From positions 62,001 to 126,000 of the forward strand of contig JACJZQ010000010.1 of assembly GCA_020635495.1 (NCBI GenBank): DNA of 64,000 bases, in the 5' to 3' direction. This DNA comes from Flavobacteriales bacterium (GTDB lineage: Bacteria > Bacteroidota > Bacteroidia > UBA10329). Below, in pieces: positions 8,867-16,500 of the stretch. The notes beneath the pieces are model-generated. The model saw only the letters and a list, made by a program, of their open reading frames with translations, ran no database searches and had not been told where the DNA came from. The translations under genes were made by a program, and so were the position numbers. The stretch's first letter is position 1. Each line of letters opens with the position of its first letter.

Positions 8867-9316
8867 TTAATTAGTGGTGTACGCTGGAATCTGGTCTAAA
8901 AACTTGAATTCGTTGTCTTCGGTTACATGGCAGCAAAAGTGCTGCATGCCGTTGCTTATCAATAATAACGCGGCATTCACAAATCGGTTGTATCTGCCCA
9001 GTTGAAAGAAGGTTTCCTTGCCCAGTTTTTCTGATGGGGCTTTACATTCTACCAGAAGATGGGGTTGACCAGACGTGTTGTAGATGATGAGATCGGCACG
9101 TTTGCCGCGCTGACCACCCTTTACTTCTCGCTCTATCTTCATCAGAGAAAGCGGGTATCCAAGTCCTTGATTGAGGAATGAAATAAGGTTCTGCCGCACC
9201 CATTCTTCGGGCGTAAGCACCAGGAATTTCTTCCTTACCTGGCAGAAAATGAACTGTTTGCCGTCCTCCTGTTTCAGGCGTTGTTCGTGTTCAGGAAGGT
9301 TCAGTTTCTCTACCAT
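8867..9316 (-). CDS. Orphan protein with type I restriction HsdR N-terminal-like nuclease domain
   Basis: A 149-residue protein resembling the PD-(D/E)XK nuclease domain at the N-terminus of HsdR. The segment RKKFLVLTPEEWVRQ near residues 29-43 is the hallmark of a Bacteroidota-wide family. Catalytic-type residues are visible in KRADLIIYN (Asp) and LLVECKAP (E-x-K), the usual D...ExK core. There is no helicase motor, methylase or specificity subunit nearby, so it is not part of a working restriction system here. ATG 9316 is chosen because family members begin just before EKLNLP; the TTG at 9337 is an alternative. Its role is unknown; housekeeping DNA metabolism is one guess, as I recall relatives lying near holA. 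Confidence 0.8.
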   Translation of the reverse strand: MVEKLNLPEHEQRLKQEDGKQFIFCQVRKKFLVLTPEEWVRQNLISFLNQGLGYPLSLMKIEREVKGGQRGKRADLIIYNTSGQPHLLVECKAPSEKLGKETFFQLGRYNRFVNAALLLISNGMQHFCCHVTEDNEFKFLDQIPAYTTN

Positions 9317-9372
9317 TGGTCCAATATCTGCGACCAAATATCACGAAAACGTAAAAGCAGTGTATTTAAAGG

Positions 9373-9380
9373 TACCTTTG
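9373..9380 (+). promoter_or_regulatory. Candidate -7 element for the cold-shock gene
   Basis: TACCTTTG matches TAnnTTTG and lies 20 bases before the ATG at 9401, giving a leader of only about 15 bases. No -33 TTTG is seen at the usual distance. Confidence 0.45.
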
Positions 9381-9400
9381 TGGCTCATTAAACTAATATT

Positions 9401-9592
9401 ATGAGTAACGGTACAGTAAAATTTTTCAATGACACCAAAGGTTTTGGTTTCATTACTCCTGAAGACGGAGGAAAAGATGTTTTCGTTCACGTAAGTGGAC
9501 TAGTTGACGAAGTCAGAGATGGCGATAAAGTAACCTACGATGTAGAAGAAACGCCTAAAGGATTAAGCGCATCGAATGTGAAAGTGGCTTAA
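9401..9592 (+). CDS. Cold-shock domain protein (CspA family)
   Basis: A 63-residue single-stranded nucleic-acid-binding protein, likely an RNA chaperone. It opens with GTVKFFNDTKGFGFITPEDG, containing RNP1 (KGFGFI), followed by RNP2 (VFVHVSGL). The end SASNVKVA closes the five-stranded OB fold. The length is slightly below the usual 65-70 residues because loops are short; nothing is missing. It is monocistronic, with a candidate -7 element upstream and an intrinsic terminator downstream. A long 5' leader of the kind that senses cold in E. coli cspA is not likely if that -7 element is used. Confidence 0.95.
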   Translation: MSNGTVKFFNDTKGFGFITPEDGGKDVFVHVSGLVDEVRDGDKVTYDVEETPKGLSASNVKVA

Positions 9593-9615
9593 CCCACCAA
9601 ACATAAACAAGACTG

Positions 9616-9646
9616 AAAGCCTCTCACAACTGTGAGGGGCTTTTTT
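9616..9646 (+). terminator. Intrinsic terminator after the cold-shock gene
   Basis: CCTCTCACA (9620-9628) pairs with TGTGAGGGG (9631-9639) with one G-T wobble. An outer AAGC/GCTT pair and a T6 run complete it. Confidence 0.85.
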
Positions 9647-9666
9647 AATGCGCAACGATCAGCGTT

Positions 9667-9960
9667 TCGGTATGATGGATGCCGCCTGCATCTACGAATA
9701 CGGCTGTTCGGCATTACGCATAAGTCGCTCGGCATTGCGCAGCAGTGGCGCGCCATTACGCAGAAGATTTGACGTACACCGCAGTACAGTTAACGGGCAT
9801 AGTAGGTTCCTATCGGTATTTAGATATGAACATTCGGGATTTAGATGCTCATCTAACGCATTGGGAAGGAGTATTTCGCCACAGAGAAGGAGTTTTCCGG
9901 TGGAGGGAAGGAGTTGCTCGGCATGTAGCAGGAGTCGCTCGCGTGCGAAGTTCGTTATCT
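9667..9960. repeat. Degenerate 21-bp tandem array (about 14 units)
   Basis: The sequence can be cut into 21-base units starting at 9667, 9688, 9709, 9730 and so on to 9940. The best conserved units are CGGCATTACGCATAAGTCGC+T (9709), CGGCATTGCGCAGCAGTGGC+G (9730), CGCCATTACGCAGAAGATTT+G (9751), CGCCACAGAGAAGGAGTTTT+C (9877), CGGTGGAGGGAAGGAGTTGC+T (9898) and CGGCATGTAGCAGGAGTCGC+T (9919). The middle units are more diverged, but most units start CGG, CGC or ACG and none changes length. Because 21 is divisible by 3, every frame encodes heptads: plus frame R-H-x-E/A-G-V-A/F, and minus frame L-L-R-N-A-E-x. With the terminator at 9616-9646 it fills the gap between the cold-shock gene and the ORF at 9984. 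I do not know what it does. Confidence 0.75.
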
Positions 9961-9983
9961 TAGTGTCGAAGAACGTTTTCCCG

Positions 9984-10232
9984 ATGAAAAAACTAAGTAA
10001 AGAAGAAGCGGCCAGCATTGCAACCAAGCCACCGGGCCGCAGTTCGGTGGTGCGCTCCTACCTTTTAGGAATGGAGGTGGGCGACATTATTCTGTTGGAG
10101 AAGAAGGACTGGAAGCAGCGGAAGCGCAAACCCAGCACCTACTGCCGCGAGTTGGAACGCAAGTCTGGCCGCCAATGGAAATGCGAAACCGCACTGGATG
10201 GCAGCGGGTGGGTTATTGAAAGGGTGAAGTGA
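9984..10232 (+). CDS. Small basic hypothetical protein (82 aa)
   Basis: The ATG at 9984 is preferred over the frame's earlier start at 9648, because everything before it is the 21-bp array or its flank. The 82-residue product starts MKKLSKEEAASIATKPPGRS and continues with SYLLGMEVGDIILLEKKDW, a basic KQRKRKPS patch, YCRELERKSGRQWKCE and an end of DGSGWVIERVK. The strand-rich middle and the mix of Lys/Arg with Trp and Tyr suggest a small nucleic-acid-binding or structural domain, but I recognise no family with certainty. It lies directly after the tandem array (24 bases) and is convergent with the membrane protein at 10306. No clear terminator follows. Confidence 0.6.
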   Translation: MKKLSKEEAASIATKPPGRSSVVRSYLLGMEVGDIILLEKKDWKQRKRKPSTYCRELERKSGRQWKCETALDGSGWVIERVK

Positions 10233-10305
10233 TTGGTGCTTTGGCTGGAGTCCGTCCGAGTGATTAAGTAACGAACACCTTGCAGGTGAGTCAGAATTGA
10301 AAAGT

Positions 10306-10917
10306 CTAATGAACTGGAGTTTGGAAACCCACATTTATTGCAGCGGCAACACCGATTATAATAAGTCCAAAAAGAATTGGTAACCAAGAAAGAAACGCAA
10401 TTTTGAACTTGTTAGAACCCTTAGTGAAAACTGTTTGATATGCAATAACCATTGCATAAGCCAGTCCAATACTCGCATAAATATTCTTATCAAGACCACT
10501 TTGAATCTCCACTACCCCTGATATTATAGGAAGGATAACTAAACATGGGATAGTAGTGTAAAGTAAGCCGTCCGCAAATTTTTTATTATGCGCGTCTATG
10601 GTTTGATCTTTTATAACCAACAGGCTCCATCTAGTGGCCGCAGACAGATAAATCGTTGATAATATGAGATAGTCAATGGCGTCTCGTGTGTAATTCAATC
10701 CAACTAAAGCTCCCAATTTTCTCAACGGACCATTGATGTAAGAGCGATAGAAACTCAATGAGTCCAAGAAAAAACCACGCCATTCAACTACGACATCTGA
10801 CAAGGAAGCCAACGAGCTAACAGTAAAGAAGAGTGATGTAACTAAGAAGATTTTGGTGATCAAACTCGCTCCGTCCCAAAGCTTAGCATCTTCTTTAAGG
10901 TCATTGAAAAAACTCAT
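10306..10917 (-). CDS. Hypothetical integral membrane protein
   Basis: A 203-residue protein not recognised as any family. A soluble N-terminal stretch (NDLKEDAKLWDGAS) is followed by a helix ITKIFLVTSLFFTVSSLASL near residues 20-39, a polar loop, further helices near YLILSTIYLSAA (84-95) and LYTTIPCLVILPIISGVV (120-137), then YASIGLAYAMVIAYQTVF and IAFLSWLPILFGLIIIGVAA. That makes about five membrane segments. Base composition is more A/T-rich than its neighbours and the flanks hold repeats, so it may be an accessory gene. No promoter or terminator stands out. Confidence 0.6.
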   Translation of the reverse strand: MSFFNDLKEDAKLWDGASLITKIFLVTSLFFTVSSLASLSDVVVEWRGFFLDSLSFYRSYINGPLRKLGALVGLNYTRDAIDYLILSTIYLSAATRWSLLVIKDQTIDAHNKKFADGLLYTTIPCLVILPIISGVVEIQSGLDKNIYASIGLAYAMVIAYQTVFTKGSNKFKIAFLSWLPILFGLIIIGVAAAINVGFQTPVH

Positions 10918-11115
10918 CGGTTTTGGAGTTTTAAGAATACGCTTAAAGTAAGAGTAATTTTTGGTGCCTCTGATTCATTGCTTACCAATGCCTTTTACGA
11001 GCTGTATATTAAAGTGCGGTATAAACCAAACCTTTTCCCTTTTCCCCCCGCTGGTGCGCGTTTGCAACACGTGCCTGAGAGTTATACCAGCGAAGATGAG
11101 TGTCGGAAGCATAAA

Positions 11116-11148
11116 AGACCTCCTAGGTTTCTAAAACCTAGGAGGTCT
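11116..11148. repeat. Perfect 15-bp palindromic repeat in a 314-base gene-free stretch
   Basis: AGACCTCCTAGGTTT (11116-11130), a CTA loop and AAACCTAGGAGGTCT (11134-11148) form a perfect hairpin. No T-run follows, so it is not a standard terminator. I recall near-identical palindromes between genes in other Bacteroidota, which makes it a likely dispersed REP-like element. The rest of 10918-11231 holds a pyrimidine-rich run (about 11027-11048), an odd stretch (11050-11106) that looks like part of another dispersed repeat, and a T/C-rich run before the AMP nucleosidase start. I see no gene there. Confidence 0.7.
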
Positions 11149-11231
11149 GATGTTGCACGTATCAATACAAGTCCGTTTCCTTTCCCATTTTTCTTTTTCT
11201 CCCTTTCCATCTTCCTTAACTTCACCGCCCT

Positions 11232-12002
11232 ATGAAGAGTAAAGAAGAGATCGTATCGAATTGGTTACCGCGCTACACAGGTGTGGCCGTAGAGGATTTC
11301 GGCAAATACATTCTGCTGACCAACTTCCAGAATTACGTAGAGAAATTTGCGGAGATGAATGGGGTGGAGGTGAATGGCAAAGGCAATACCATGCCTTCTG
11401 CCACTGCCGGAGAGATCACCATCATCAACTTCGGAATGGGAACGGCCAATGCGGCCACCATCATGGACCTGCTAACGGCCATAGAACCAAAGGCATGTCT
11501 TTTCTTAGGTAAGTGCGGAGGTCTGAAGAAGAAGAACGCCATTGGCGATATGATCCTGCCTATTGCCGCCATAAGAGGCGAAGGAACATCGAACGATTAT
11601 CTGCCTCCGGAAGTGCCAGCTTTGCCTGCATTCGGATTGCAGAAGGCAGTCTCTACCACCATTAGAGATTACAACCTCGACTATTGGACGGGCACCATCT
11701 ATACCACCAACCGCAGGGTTTGGGAACATGATGTCCGTTTCAAAAAGAAACTCCGCAAGGTGCGCGCCATGGGTGTTGATATGGAAACGGCCACGCTTTT
11801 CGTTGCCGGGTTTGCCAATGAGATTCCAACGGGAGCGTTGCTGTTGGTCTCTGACCAGCCCATGATTCCCGAAGGTGTAAAAACCGCAGCAAGCGACCAA
11901 AAAGTGACCAGCGGATTCGTTGACCTGCACATCAAGGTTGGGGTAAGTTCGTTGGAGCAGCTGATCAACAACGGTTTAACGGTCAAGCACCTTCAGTTCT
12001 AA
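11232..12002 (+). CDS. AMP nucleosidase, short Bacteroidota form
   Basis: A 256-residue enzyme of the nucleoside phosphorylase superfamily expected to split AMP into adenine and ribose 5-phosphate. Motifs seen are the glycine-rich INFGMGTANAATIMDLL near residues 66-82, the phosphate-site strand CLFLGKCGGL near 90-99, and VDMETATLFVAGF near 183-195, whose Met-Glu pair holds the ribose hydroxyls in this superfamily. ALLLVSDQPM follows and supplies the base-binding Asp. It lacks the extra N-terminal domain of E. coli Amn, as expected for the short type. Its stop overlaps the holA ATG by one base (TAATG). Other phosphorylase activities cannot be excluded from sequence. Confidence 0.88.
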   Translation: MKSKEEIVSNWLPRYTGVAVEDFGKYILLTNFQNYVEKFAEMNGVEVNGKGNTMPSATAGEITIINFGMGTANAATIMDLLTAIEPKACLFLGKCGGLKKKNAIGDMILPIAAIRGEGTSNDYLPPEVPALPAFGLQKAVSTTIRDYNLDYWTGTIYTTNRRVWEHDVRFKKKLRKVRAMGVDMETATLFVAGFANEIPTGALLLVSDQPMIPEGVKTAASDQKVTSGFVDLHIKVGVSSLEQLINNGLTVKHLQF

Positions 12003-13039
12003 TGCCAATTCAGAATATACTGGCCGAGATGCGGGCTGGCAATTACAAGCCGGTTTACTTCCTGCAAGGAGAAGAGCCGTTTTACATTGACCGTATTTCC
12101 GATTACATCGAAGCGCACGCGTTGACGGAAGATGAGAAAAGCTTCAATCAGGCCATTCATTATGGACGGGATGTGAATCCGGCCGCCATTGTATCGGAGG
12201 CCAAGCGTTTTCCAATGATGGCCCAGCGGCAAGTGGTAATTGTAAAAGAGGCGCAGGATATCCGTAATCTGGTTCCGAGTGGTGAAGATGCCAAGAGCGA
12301 ACTGCTCAGTTATCTGGAGAACCCTCAGCCCACAACCGTATTGGTCATCTGCCACAAGTACAAGAAGATAGATACGCGAAAGAAGATCGGTAAGGCCATG
12401 AAAGCGGCCATCGAAAAACATGGCGTTTTCTATACATCAGAAAAGATAAAGGACTGGAATCTCAGCGGTTGGATTTCTGACCACGTGCAGGCGTTGGGGT
12501 ATCATATCGATCCAAGAACATCCAGCATTCTGGCAGAGTACCTGGGAAATGATCTGGCCAAGATCGATAACGAGTTGGGCAAACTTTTCATTGACCTTGA
12601 AAAAGGTGGCAGCATTACCCCAGAACTCATTGAGCGCAACATTGGAATCAGCAAGGACTACAACGTTTTTGAGTTGCAAAACGCCATCTTGCATCGGGAT
12701 GTTCAGAAGGCCAACCGCATCATCATTCACTTCTCTAAGAACCTGAAAGACCACCCGATACAGATGTTGCTGCCAACGCTGCATGGGTTCTTCTACAAGA
12801 TCATGCTGCTACAGTATCTGCAAAAGCGAAACAGATCTAACGAAGCGGCCAGAGTGTTGCGGGTACCGCCTTTTTTCTTGAAGGATTACCAGATGGGTGC
12901 ACGGAATTTCACGGAGAAGAAGCTTCGGGCCATTTTCAGGTACTTACGTGAGGCCGATAACAAAAGCAAAGGCATTGATAATGTGAGTACCGATGCTGGT
13001 GATCTGATGAAGGAACTGATGTTCAAGGTGCTACACTAG
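12002..13039 (+). CDS. holA: DNA polymerase III subunit delta (clamp loader)
   Basis: A 345-residue delta subunit, which opens the sliding clamp during replication. It begins with the family hallmark MPIQNILAEMRAGNYKPVYF followed by LQGEEPFYIDRISDYIE. A RecA-like N-terminal domain with no working P-loop and a C-terminal helical collar (IGISKDYNVFELQNAI, ILHRDVQKANRII) follow, as usual for delta. Its ATG overlaps the AMP nucleosidase stop by one base, so the two genes are co-transcribed and probably coupled. The stop codon at 13037-13039 already overlaps the edge of an intergenic repeat copy. Confidence 0.92.
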   Translation: MPIQNILAEMRAGNYKPVYFLQGEEPFYIDRISDYIEAHALTEDEKSFNQAIHYGRDVNPAAIVSEAKRFPMMAQRQVVIVKEAQDIRNLVPSGEDAKSELLSYLENPQPTTVLVICHKYKKIDTRKKIGKAMKAAIEKHGVFYTSEKIKDWNLSGWISDHVQALGYHIDPRTSSILAEYLGNDLAKIDNELGKLFIDLEKGGSITPELIERNIGISKDYNVFELQNAILHRDVQKANRIIIHFSKNLKDHPIQMLLPTLHGFFYKIMLLQYLQKRNRSNEAARVLRVPPFFLKDYQMGARNFTEKKLRAIFRYLREADNKSKGIDNVSTDAGDLMKELMFKVLH

Positions 13040-13078
13040 TTCTCGATACACGCTCGTCCCTCGCGCACTCGAACTGAC
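13038..13078 (-). repeat. Intergenic repeat copy 1 (reverse orientation)
   Basis: Read on the minus strand it starts GTCAGTTCGAGTGCGCGAGG and ends GTATCGAGAACT, matching the ends of the forward copies at 13126, 13498 and 27018. It overlaps the holA stop codon. Confidence 0.65.
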
Positions 13079-13125
13079 GGCCGTGTGGTTGAATGAGCAA
13101 CTAATTCGCTTGTAAACGTTTTAGG

Positions 13126-13170
13126 GTCATTTCGAGTAATTCCGAAGAATTTGGAATTGTATCGAGAAGT
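13126..13170 (+). repeat. Intergenic repeat copy 2
   Basis: A 45-base element starting GTCATTTCGAGT and ending GTATCGAGAAGT. With the reverse copy at 13038 it forms a head-to-head pair just upstream of the GIY-YIG gene, whose ATG is 14 bases downstream. Confidence 0.75.
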
Positions 13171-13183
13171 GTAATTTGATTCC

Positions 13184-13474
13184 ATGAAACTGATGTATGT
13201 CTACATGCTAAGGTGTAAGGATGGGACTTATTATACGGGCGTTACCAACAGTGTTGATAGAAGACTTAAGGAGCATGAACTTGGGGTGGATGTAAAGGCA
13301 TACACGTTCAATCGTAGACCTGTTGTGGTCTATCATCAAATTTTCGATTCGCCATTAGCAGCTATCGAATTTGAAAAGCGGCTCAAGAAATGGTCAAGGA
13401 AGAAGAAGGAAGCCCTCATCAATGGAGATTTTGAAGGTCTTCCCGATCTCTCCAAGAAAGCTTTCGATCGATAG
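13184..13474 (+). CDS. Small GIY-YIG nuclease-fold protein (UPF0213/YhbQ-like)
   Basis: A 96-residue single-domain protein. The GIY-YIG core is read as MYVYMLRCKDGTYYTGVTNS (residues 4-23), with Y-x-G after the turn. RRLKEHELG supplies the conserved Arg and His, and the metal-binding Glu lies in AAIEFEKRLKKWSRKKKEAL. Proteins of this kind are nucleases of unclear target, and Bacteroidota genomes carry many copies. Copies of a 45-48 bp repeat lie 14 bases upstream and 24 bases downstream, which suggests the gene and repeats travel or evolve together. The C-terminus SKKAFDR reads into the flank of the downstream repeat. Confidence 0.9.
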   Translation: MKLMYVYMLRCKDGTYYTGVTNSVDRRLKEHELGVDVKAYTFNRRPVVVYHQIFDSPLAAIEFEKRLKKWSRKKKEALINGDFEGLPDLSKKAFDR

Positions 13475-13497
13475 ATTATCTACCCAAACCCTTTGCC

Positions 13498-13544
13498 GTC
13501 ACTTCGAGTGATCTTTGACGAAGGAAAAGATCGTATCGAGAAGT
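13498..13544 (+). repeat. Intergenic repeat copy 3
   Basis: A 47-base element starting GTCACTTCGAGTGATCTTTG and ending GTATCGAGAAGT. It closely matches the 27018 copy and lies between the GIY-YIG stop and the stop of the convergent adhesin gene. Confidence 0.75.
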
Positions 13545-13551
13545 CGTTCTA

Positions 13552-16500
13552 TTACCTGAGCAACTGAAAATGACCCGTGTAAATGTGGTCTCGCTGGTAA
13601 ATGTCCAGAATAAAGAACTCGTAAACGTACAATCCCGCCTCCACCTGCTTGCCTTTGTAGGTACCATCCCAATGGTAGTCGGGGTCGTTTGACTCAAACA
13701 ACAACTCTCCCCATCTATCAGAGATCTTCATGTTGTAGGTTTTGATGGCTTCGCCCGTTCCGAAGAACGTCTCGTTAATGCCATCATCATCTGGCGTAAA
13801 GGCCGTTGGGATGTAGAACGTATAGATCGGGTCGACCACAATCCTGCCGAATTCCGTGTCCTGACAATCTCCATTTTCTACTATCAGCACCACGTCATAA
13901 ATGCCGGGCTCCGTGTAGGTATGCTCAGGCAAAACCTCCGTTGAGGTGGTTCCATCGCCCAGATTCCAATAGTAGTTGAGGGCATGCTGAGAAGACTCCG
14001 TCATCTCCAATTCGGCATCCAGCAATGACACCTTTTCTTTCAGAATTTCGAATTCAGCAACTGGCGTGATGTTGGCCCTGACAGCGTTGCTCACTTCAAT
14101 GGCTGTTACACAACCCTCAAAGCTGGTAACGGTAAGAGAGACATCGTAAAATCCAGAATCCTGATACGTGTGCACGGGGTTTGCTTGCAGCGAAGAATCG
14201 CCATCTCCGAACGTCCACAGATACTGATCCAAAAAGCCGTTTGCTATGGTCGATTCATCCAAGAAGTTCATTTGATGGGGCGTGCAACCTTCAGCATCCT
14301 GCATTGCAAAATCAGGTTCAGGATTGGGGAAAACTTCCACCTGCGTTGTTCCTGTGGATACGCAACCACTGTCTGATGTTGCGGTAAGACTTACCGTGTA
14401 AATGCCATGATCGGCATAGGTGTGGGCAGCCGAGATTCCGTTCAGATTGTTGCCATCGCCAAAGTCCCATTCCCAATCAATGATGGTGTTATCCTGCGGA
14501 GAAGAATTGTTGACGAATGAGGTCTCATCATTCAAACACGTGTCAATTCCTGAAAGACTTATAACCGGTACCGGATTCACAAATACATCATGATAAACGG
14601 TATCGAAACAGCCGGCTGCCGTCCCAACTATCAACTCCGTGGTGTAGGTTCCGGCCTGTTGGTATTGATAGGTCGGATTCTGCTGTGTAGAAGTGCCAAC
14701 GTTATCACCAAAGTCCCATTCCCAGTCGTTCACTGCAGCTGTAAATGCGCTTGATTCATCGCTGAAAGCCGTGGCAACTCCTTCGCACTCAATAGTAGCG
14801 GTGAACTCAGGTTCTGGCTTGTCGTTGATCTCTATTACCGTTTGCTGAAAGTTGAGACAACCATTGTTGTCCGTTATCACCAGCGTAACTGTGTACGGAC
14901 TGAACGCAAAATTGAAGTAGGAGAAAGTAGGGTTGTCAATGGTACTCTGCGTGTTAGGAAAAGCGGGTAGAAAGTCATTATCGCCAAAATCCCAGAGCAC
15001 GGAAGCAACATTTCCCGCGGTCAGATTCTGAAACTGTATCAATTCCAATTCGCAGAATTCTTGTCCATCTGCAATGTTCATGATCGGCTCTGGAAGCGGA
15101 TTGACCGTGGCCGTTTCGGAGTCGGTGGCCACGCAGCCATTGGCATCAGTAACAGTAAGATCAACATTGAACGTACCGTCTGATGCATAGGTATGAGCTG
15201 GAGATTGTGCCGTACTTGTGTTTCCATCTCCAAAAGCCCAGTTGTAGGTGATGTTGTTGCCCGCGCTGTTGTTCACAAACGCGGTTGAAGCACCCAAACA
15301 AACATCTGATGGTTGGTCAAAATCTGCTACTGGCAGTGGGTAAACCGTTACCTCTATATCGTCTGTGGCAGTGCAGCCGTTGGCATCGGTTCCGGTTACA
15401 GTAAAAGTTGTGGTTGTGCTTCCACTGAATGTGGGGTTGACAATTGATGCATCATCCAATCCTGTGGTTGGAGACCAACTGTAATCCTGCGCTCCAGATG
15501 CAGTGAGTTGAACGGTCTGCCCATCACAAATGGCTTCATCGGCACCCGCATTTATCGTTGGCACCGGATTAACGGTAATGGTCATGTCATCGGTATCCTC
15601 GCAACCGTTGGCATCAGTAACAGTCAAGGTATACGTGGTGGTTGTCGTTGGCGATGCTTGCGTAGTTGCGCTTGTTGGGTCAACCAGATCGGTAGTTGGG
15701 CTCCAAGAATATTGAACCGCCCCAGAACCGTCCATCGTTGTAACATCGCCTTCGCAGATGGTCTGGTCAGCTCCTGCATCGGCCACGGGAAGCGGATTCA
15801 CGGTTATTTCAATGTCATCCATGGCTGCGCAACCATTCGCATCCAAAACCCCAAGTGTGTAAGTAGTGGTGGAAGAAGGTGTAGCCGTTGGATTGGAAAC
15901 CGCAGGATTGTCCAAGCCCGTAGTTGGGTTCCAAAGCAGTTGTTCGCCACCAACCAAGCCATTGGCAACTATCTGGTACGATTCTCCATCGCAAATGCTT
16001 TGGTCTGAACCTAAAGTGAAGTTGGGCGCAGGGTTTATGGTGACCTGTGTTGAAGTGCTTTCTGTACAGCCTTCCGAAGTGATGGTCAAGGTAACAGTAT
16101 AAACCCCTGCTGCAGCATAAGTGTGAGACACGGAAGTTCCACTGGCAGTGCTCCCATCACCAAAATCCCATTGGTAATCGGTTACAAATCCAGTGGCTAC
16201 CGTAGAGTTACTTTGGAAATCTGTTGGCAGTCCTACGCACTGTGCTGGCGATGTAACGATGAATCCTGGATCGAGCGCATTACAGAATTGATGAAGGTTG
16301 TTGGCACCACCTGTAGCGGAGGTAAATCCCCAATAAACGTTTGGGTTTCCACCGAAAATATTATTGATGATGTCTCCCGTGTAGGTCAGGCGCAAAACCC
16401 CATCGAAATACGCTTGAAATACTTGCGTAACCGGGTCCCAGCTAACGCTGAAGGTGTGCCATGCGCAATCTTCAACGTTACCAGAAGATGCACTTATCTG

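Noticed and set aside
8867..9316. Type I restriction-modification system
   Set aside because: Only an N-terminal-domain-sized protein is present; there is no helicase part, HsdM or HsdS.
9667..9960. CRISPR-like array
   Set aside because: Units are contiguous 21-mers with no constant repeat and variable spacer pattern, and no cas genes are in the window.
9648..9983. N-terminal extension of the 82-aa protein through the 21-bp array
   Set aside because: The added residues are only the translated array, and other frames of the array are equally open. The ATG at 9984 gives sensible protein composition.
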